From NCBI GenBank assembly GCA_040383485.1, contig JBEIDK010000141.1:1-8433 (forward strand): a DNA stretch of 8,433 bases, written 5' to 3'. Position numbers and translations under genes: made by a program. The notes below the pieces were generated by a model. The model did no database searches. It was not told the DNA's origin and was given only the letters and a program-made list of their open reading frames with translations. This DNA is from JBEIDK01 sp040383485 (lineage in GTDB: Bacteria > Bacteroidota > Bacteroidia > UBA4408). Numbering within the stretch: position 1 is the first letter of the stretch; each line of letters opens with the position of its first letter. Below are positions 8,301 to 8,433 of this stretch, one piece after another.

Positions 8301-8433
8301 CATACTTGGCTCCATTTTATTAATGCCAACAGGCGTATAAATGGGTAAGTTATAAACTAATGCACCTGAGCCAGAAACGTCTAGTCCACCCTCGAAAGGG
8401 ATATTAGGTAAGGAATAATCAACAGTATAGTTA
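1371..8433 (-). CDS. SpvB/FG-GAP/RHS polymorphic toxin-type protein, N-terminus beyond the window
   Basis: At least 2353 codons; 2314 follow the Met at 8315, used here as residue 1. That Met is internal: the frame is open to 8433 and reads ..GGLDVSGSGALVYNLP IYTPVGINK before MEPSMSISYSSQSG, the usual start of an SpvB domain. Domains seen: SpvB (to about residue 250; GLFGLGWNLNGLSYISR, FTIETRSGMVYEFG); six acidic FG-GAP/VCBS loops at residues 411 (DINGDGLED), 479, 528, 624, 850 and 905; a TcB-like middle region (GKGFLGFQKT at 1017); YD repeats from about 1220 (YTYDNWGRP near 1272) to 1880; YTDHLGS at about 1881; core end RMYDPVLRQMLSPDP from 1950 to DPSG at 1990; a Gly-rich linker 2018-2038; and a tip to 2314. 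Thus the B and C parts of a Tc toxin are fused in one chain, which in characterised Tc complexes form a hollow shell holding the tip. Secretion route and target are not visible. The TAA stop lies 11 bases before the next gene. Confidence 0.96.
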   Translation of the reverse strand, partial: NYTVDYSLPNIPFEGGLDVSGSGALVYNLPIYTPVGINKMEPSMSISYSSQSGSGLFGLGWNLNGLSYISRGGKNNFNNNGISKAVSYTNNDYFYYNGSRLIPVTGNNGEDGTVYTTEEEQYVRIISHSTGTNGPESFTIETRSGMVYEFGTNNNSKVIPNGQTSAMHWMINKISDRYNNYILYKYRVEENQTLIDEILYTCHAGINPANKIKFYYTNKTDNNQVYQAGASISDNVIIEKIVVSVESVIMRTYTFEYAFYLNNTYLNKVKVFNKENETLNPIAFDYGTEDVNSTSIYFNRFATDRNTEVDAEFSYNIVTNKNTVYKNTLPNLGIGQIPINDRPNNTYKNLLTIKRKFDPSTSYNYPCTNSIFINVQNNIVSTQNYYYKYWHRNSIVTTTNTPTTNEPDWMNYLHPTISSHYNLNTLNIKTYNLNTKQRTDINDVSIATIDINGDGLEDVFGAAQCTYPNFTASNIDYLLTLPFNATTHSNGSAAGTPLIGTLTLQGNAVDPFTFQLLNLNNDGKTDLIIARHSGSVEWYFGSATGFVLQNTTTTLGKIDLAKALPIDEDGDGINELVNVRPFSITTATSPSPYRLDYNYNAPAILKFNANNSSPFTLVYITDPVLGILAIKVGGTKLNIHKSFEEYNTSPNAPSTDITSFIADFNGDGITDFLKVNHPAYLDRPAPPAVSFPINKSKALFASVSTVLTPCWMNVQNGDIFPINHSDYWSDDNDYFAKYLTTWSDQDVIHTNNLGLLNTWSAIYTSTYNSIIIGTPHYPFVPIWMNSSQTIYPAAHNDFIWPVSSDSLTLLSNNLSDLATLMYSNSVSINNVTLPPTSGNFNITTDFYFGKGNGTYELLSGANTAFGSTYSNGKTIQQAIDNGYVLTLGDINNDGKTDVLDFKGIDNTAKVFYSTGKNFVATNLTIPGFQGIGTATISQNVSLADYNSDGFLDIIAQGEGFNNGGVYIGTLRHGLKTNKITKVASAKSVLNIAYGNASFELPAANLLPANYSPITFNYPYAETYSPFTTVKTLTGYGSGSIVDKEYNFSSAVLHLNGKGFLGFQKTSVSNKISNVVESNYYKLNPSYPILNQEIALTNKLSFSTLNSTPYTGALVSRTDNSYTFAQNTTGSYSIFSTGQTNTNLLSGATASTTSTFNATTGNILTNTSNVNSIENSVETFTYATHGTFTDNCLMSKSITATRGTETPFTQTTTYEYTSDGIPIKNHAYSDSTHLTITTEYFYDPNYGLPIGSKISSLSDPSKNNTNTYTYASNKRFATVSTNKLGEATTSVYNNLTGQLKQITTPDGNTTKYTYDNWGRPVTTEDPTGAIATIETDWCNGGNCNVSFPSGITAPVGGIVEYTRVTATQSPTATTYYNKLGQAVFSETSAFGGNIYSASQYDATNGRLDKQTNAYKVGSGNNPPNITSYAYDPNMMFRQTSQTTSIGSSQLVTITALVFQGNGVVKNTVTMPDNKTKTTIIDASGKTIEVKDDNQTTLVYAYNSSGTVKNVKINNKVKAAYTYDGAGRQKTNSDPSSGTTNYKYNSAGQLLQEIDGKGNKTEYFYTPVTEQLDKKILTPTNGAAVVTYMYEYVTTGNGKHNIKKMYLMDGSHEQKYTYGAFNRLTSLEDNYINLATNVVKSATYTYTYDQFGKVISTACPMNVVINNVYDGQGFLTEIKNGSQSLWQAQAMNAQGTYTNYMLGNGITTTNTYDQAGYLSESNSGNVFHYQFDFDPLNGNLLNRKDEVNQYEETFGFDNLDRLTTSTYKNLVTNVTNFGFDITYNTLGQITNTGTTTNPDLGAFEYNVKGAVKKIDNPINKVPITQQEIEYTGFNSIAKITEGTHQNIFHYGVDDARRHMEIQTPNSGGTFVTSKNRYYFGDYELEEDVLTNTSTEVLYVSAPTGLCAAIVNEQSQASTHYLYTDHLGSIMTVTDNTGNVELEQSFDAWGNKRDPSNWGALPTNSTALAWLWRGYTMHEHLDDYKLINMNGRMYDPVLRQMLSPDPVLQDPSNTQNYNKYAYVFNNPLKYTDPSGFIGTPMASGESMQQWSIRTIFDKYGNGLGGGGGRGGGAGYGDEGGYNVDGMPASAHQMMLMTTKLVHKEVYDADNNKISDEFIRVSNGLIEGMSVLGDCSEYGLESGMSYNPNNGQVFDVAATTNNEYLAAEIRAGEVEKNSNGQYVAIYNHEYGGLAGWKGGVKEGSKPMTFHDGEGSRILASGLKTDKKLSKEMQVRSFLSSFINNGDYITGSDLVSLISTESKNRIEARRIVPQIDRITKKGSSFVITTKGGKTVSGDFTFKGIDFTGKIRNGAVITVTNRKGGGLNFSLSGVVATWLNVGIPDAYLIGNEGSLNFGQ
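2346..4500 (-). other. RHS/YD-repeat shell and core-end motif
   Basis: Residues about 1272-1990. Repeated YD-type units are plain to see: YTYDNWGRPVTTEDPTG, AAYTYDGAGRQ, YKYNSAGQLLQEIDGKGNKT, YTYDQFGKVIS, NTYDQAGYLSES and FGFDNLDRLTTSTY. They are followed by YLYTDHLGSIMTVTD (Asp1883) and the core end RMYDPVLRQMLSPDP, DPSNTQNYNKYAY and NNPLKYTDPSG. In RHS and TccC proteins this part forms the shell that wraps around the tip, and the conserved Asp residues at its end are needed for self-cleavage that frees the tip. Two Cys residues in WCNGGNC (1298 and 1303), near the start of the region, could form a disulfide if the protein is exported. Confidence 0.9.
5570..7090 (-). other. FG-GAP/VCBS calcium-loop region with a large insert
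   Basis: Six loops of the D-x-[DN]-x-DG-x-x-[DE] kind lie at residues 411-419, 479-487, 528-536, 624-632, 850-858 and 905-913. Such loops bind calcium in integrin-type beta-propellers and form the propeller of TcB subunits. Spacing is 49 to 96 residues except between the fourth and fifth, where it is 226. That longer stretch is rich in Trp, Tyr, His, Asn and Ser and carries two of three copies of a WMN motif (see findings). Loop 2 starts with Asn and loop 3 ends with Glu in place of Asp. Confidence 0.88.

Overview
The window looks like part of a Bacteroidota (Flavobacteriia/Cytophagia/Chitinophagia-like) genome. The reasons are the AT-rich DNA, the lack of a Shine-Dalgarno sequence before the one gene start that can be seen, the A/T-rich leader in its place, and the Bacteroidota style of the RHS core end (RMYDPVLRQMLSPDP ... 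NNPLKYTDPSG). No gene pins down the genus. Everything supportable lies on the minus strand, so the genes read from right to left.

Right to left: (1) 8433-1371 is one giant gene for an SpvB/FG-GAP/RHS polymorphic toxin-type protein. It is cut by the right edge of the window. The ATG at 8315 is internal, because the frame stays open to 8433 and the extra 39 codons are recognisable SpvB-domain sequence. Its parts are an SpvB N-terminal domain, six DxDxDG-type FG-GAP/VCBS loops, a TcB-like middle segment, a YD-repeat RHS shell, the RHS core-end motif, a Gly-rich linker and a C-terminal tip of about 320 residues that I cannot assign to a known toxin family. (2) 1359-337, only 11 bases downstream, is a 340-residue protein with a type I signal peptide and no recognised family. 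Its position is that of an immunity gene, and its export would fit a toxin acting outside the cytoplasm. (3) 338-120 holds a small tandem repeat: two 81-base-spaced copies plus two shorter degenerate copies. The stop codon of gene 2 lies in the last degenerate copy. (4) 101-1 is the start of a second RHS fragment. It shares an exact 20-base match with the RHS core end of the main gene and runs off the left edge.

The layout (long RHS gene, variable tip, tightly linked small gene, then a displaced RHS core fragment) is the known arrangement of RHS loci that exchange C-terminal toxin/immunity cassettes through conserved core sequence. The left edge probably enters an orphan tip cassette. The least explained parts are the tip, its exported partner, the 81-base repeats between the cassettes, and a threefold W-M-N motif in the FG-GAP region that matches no domain I know.
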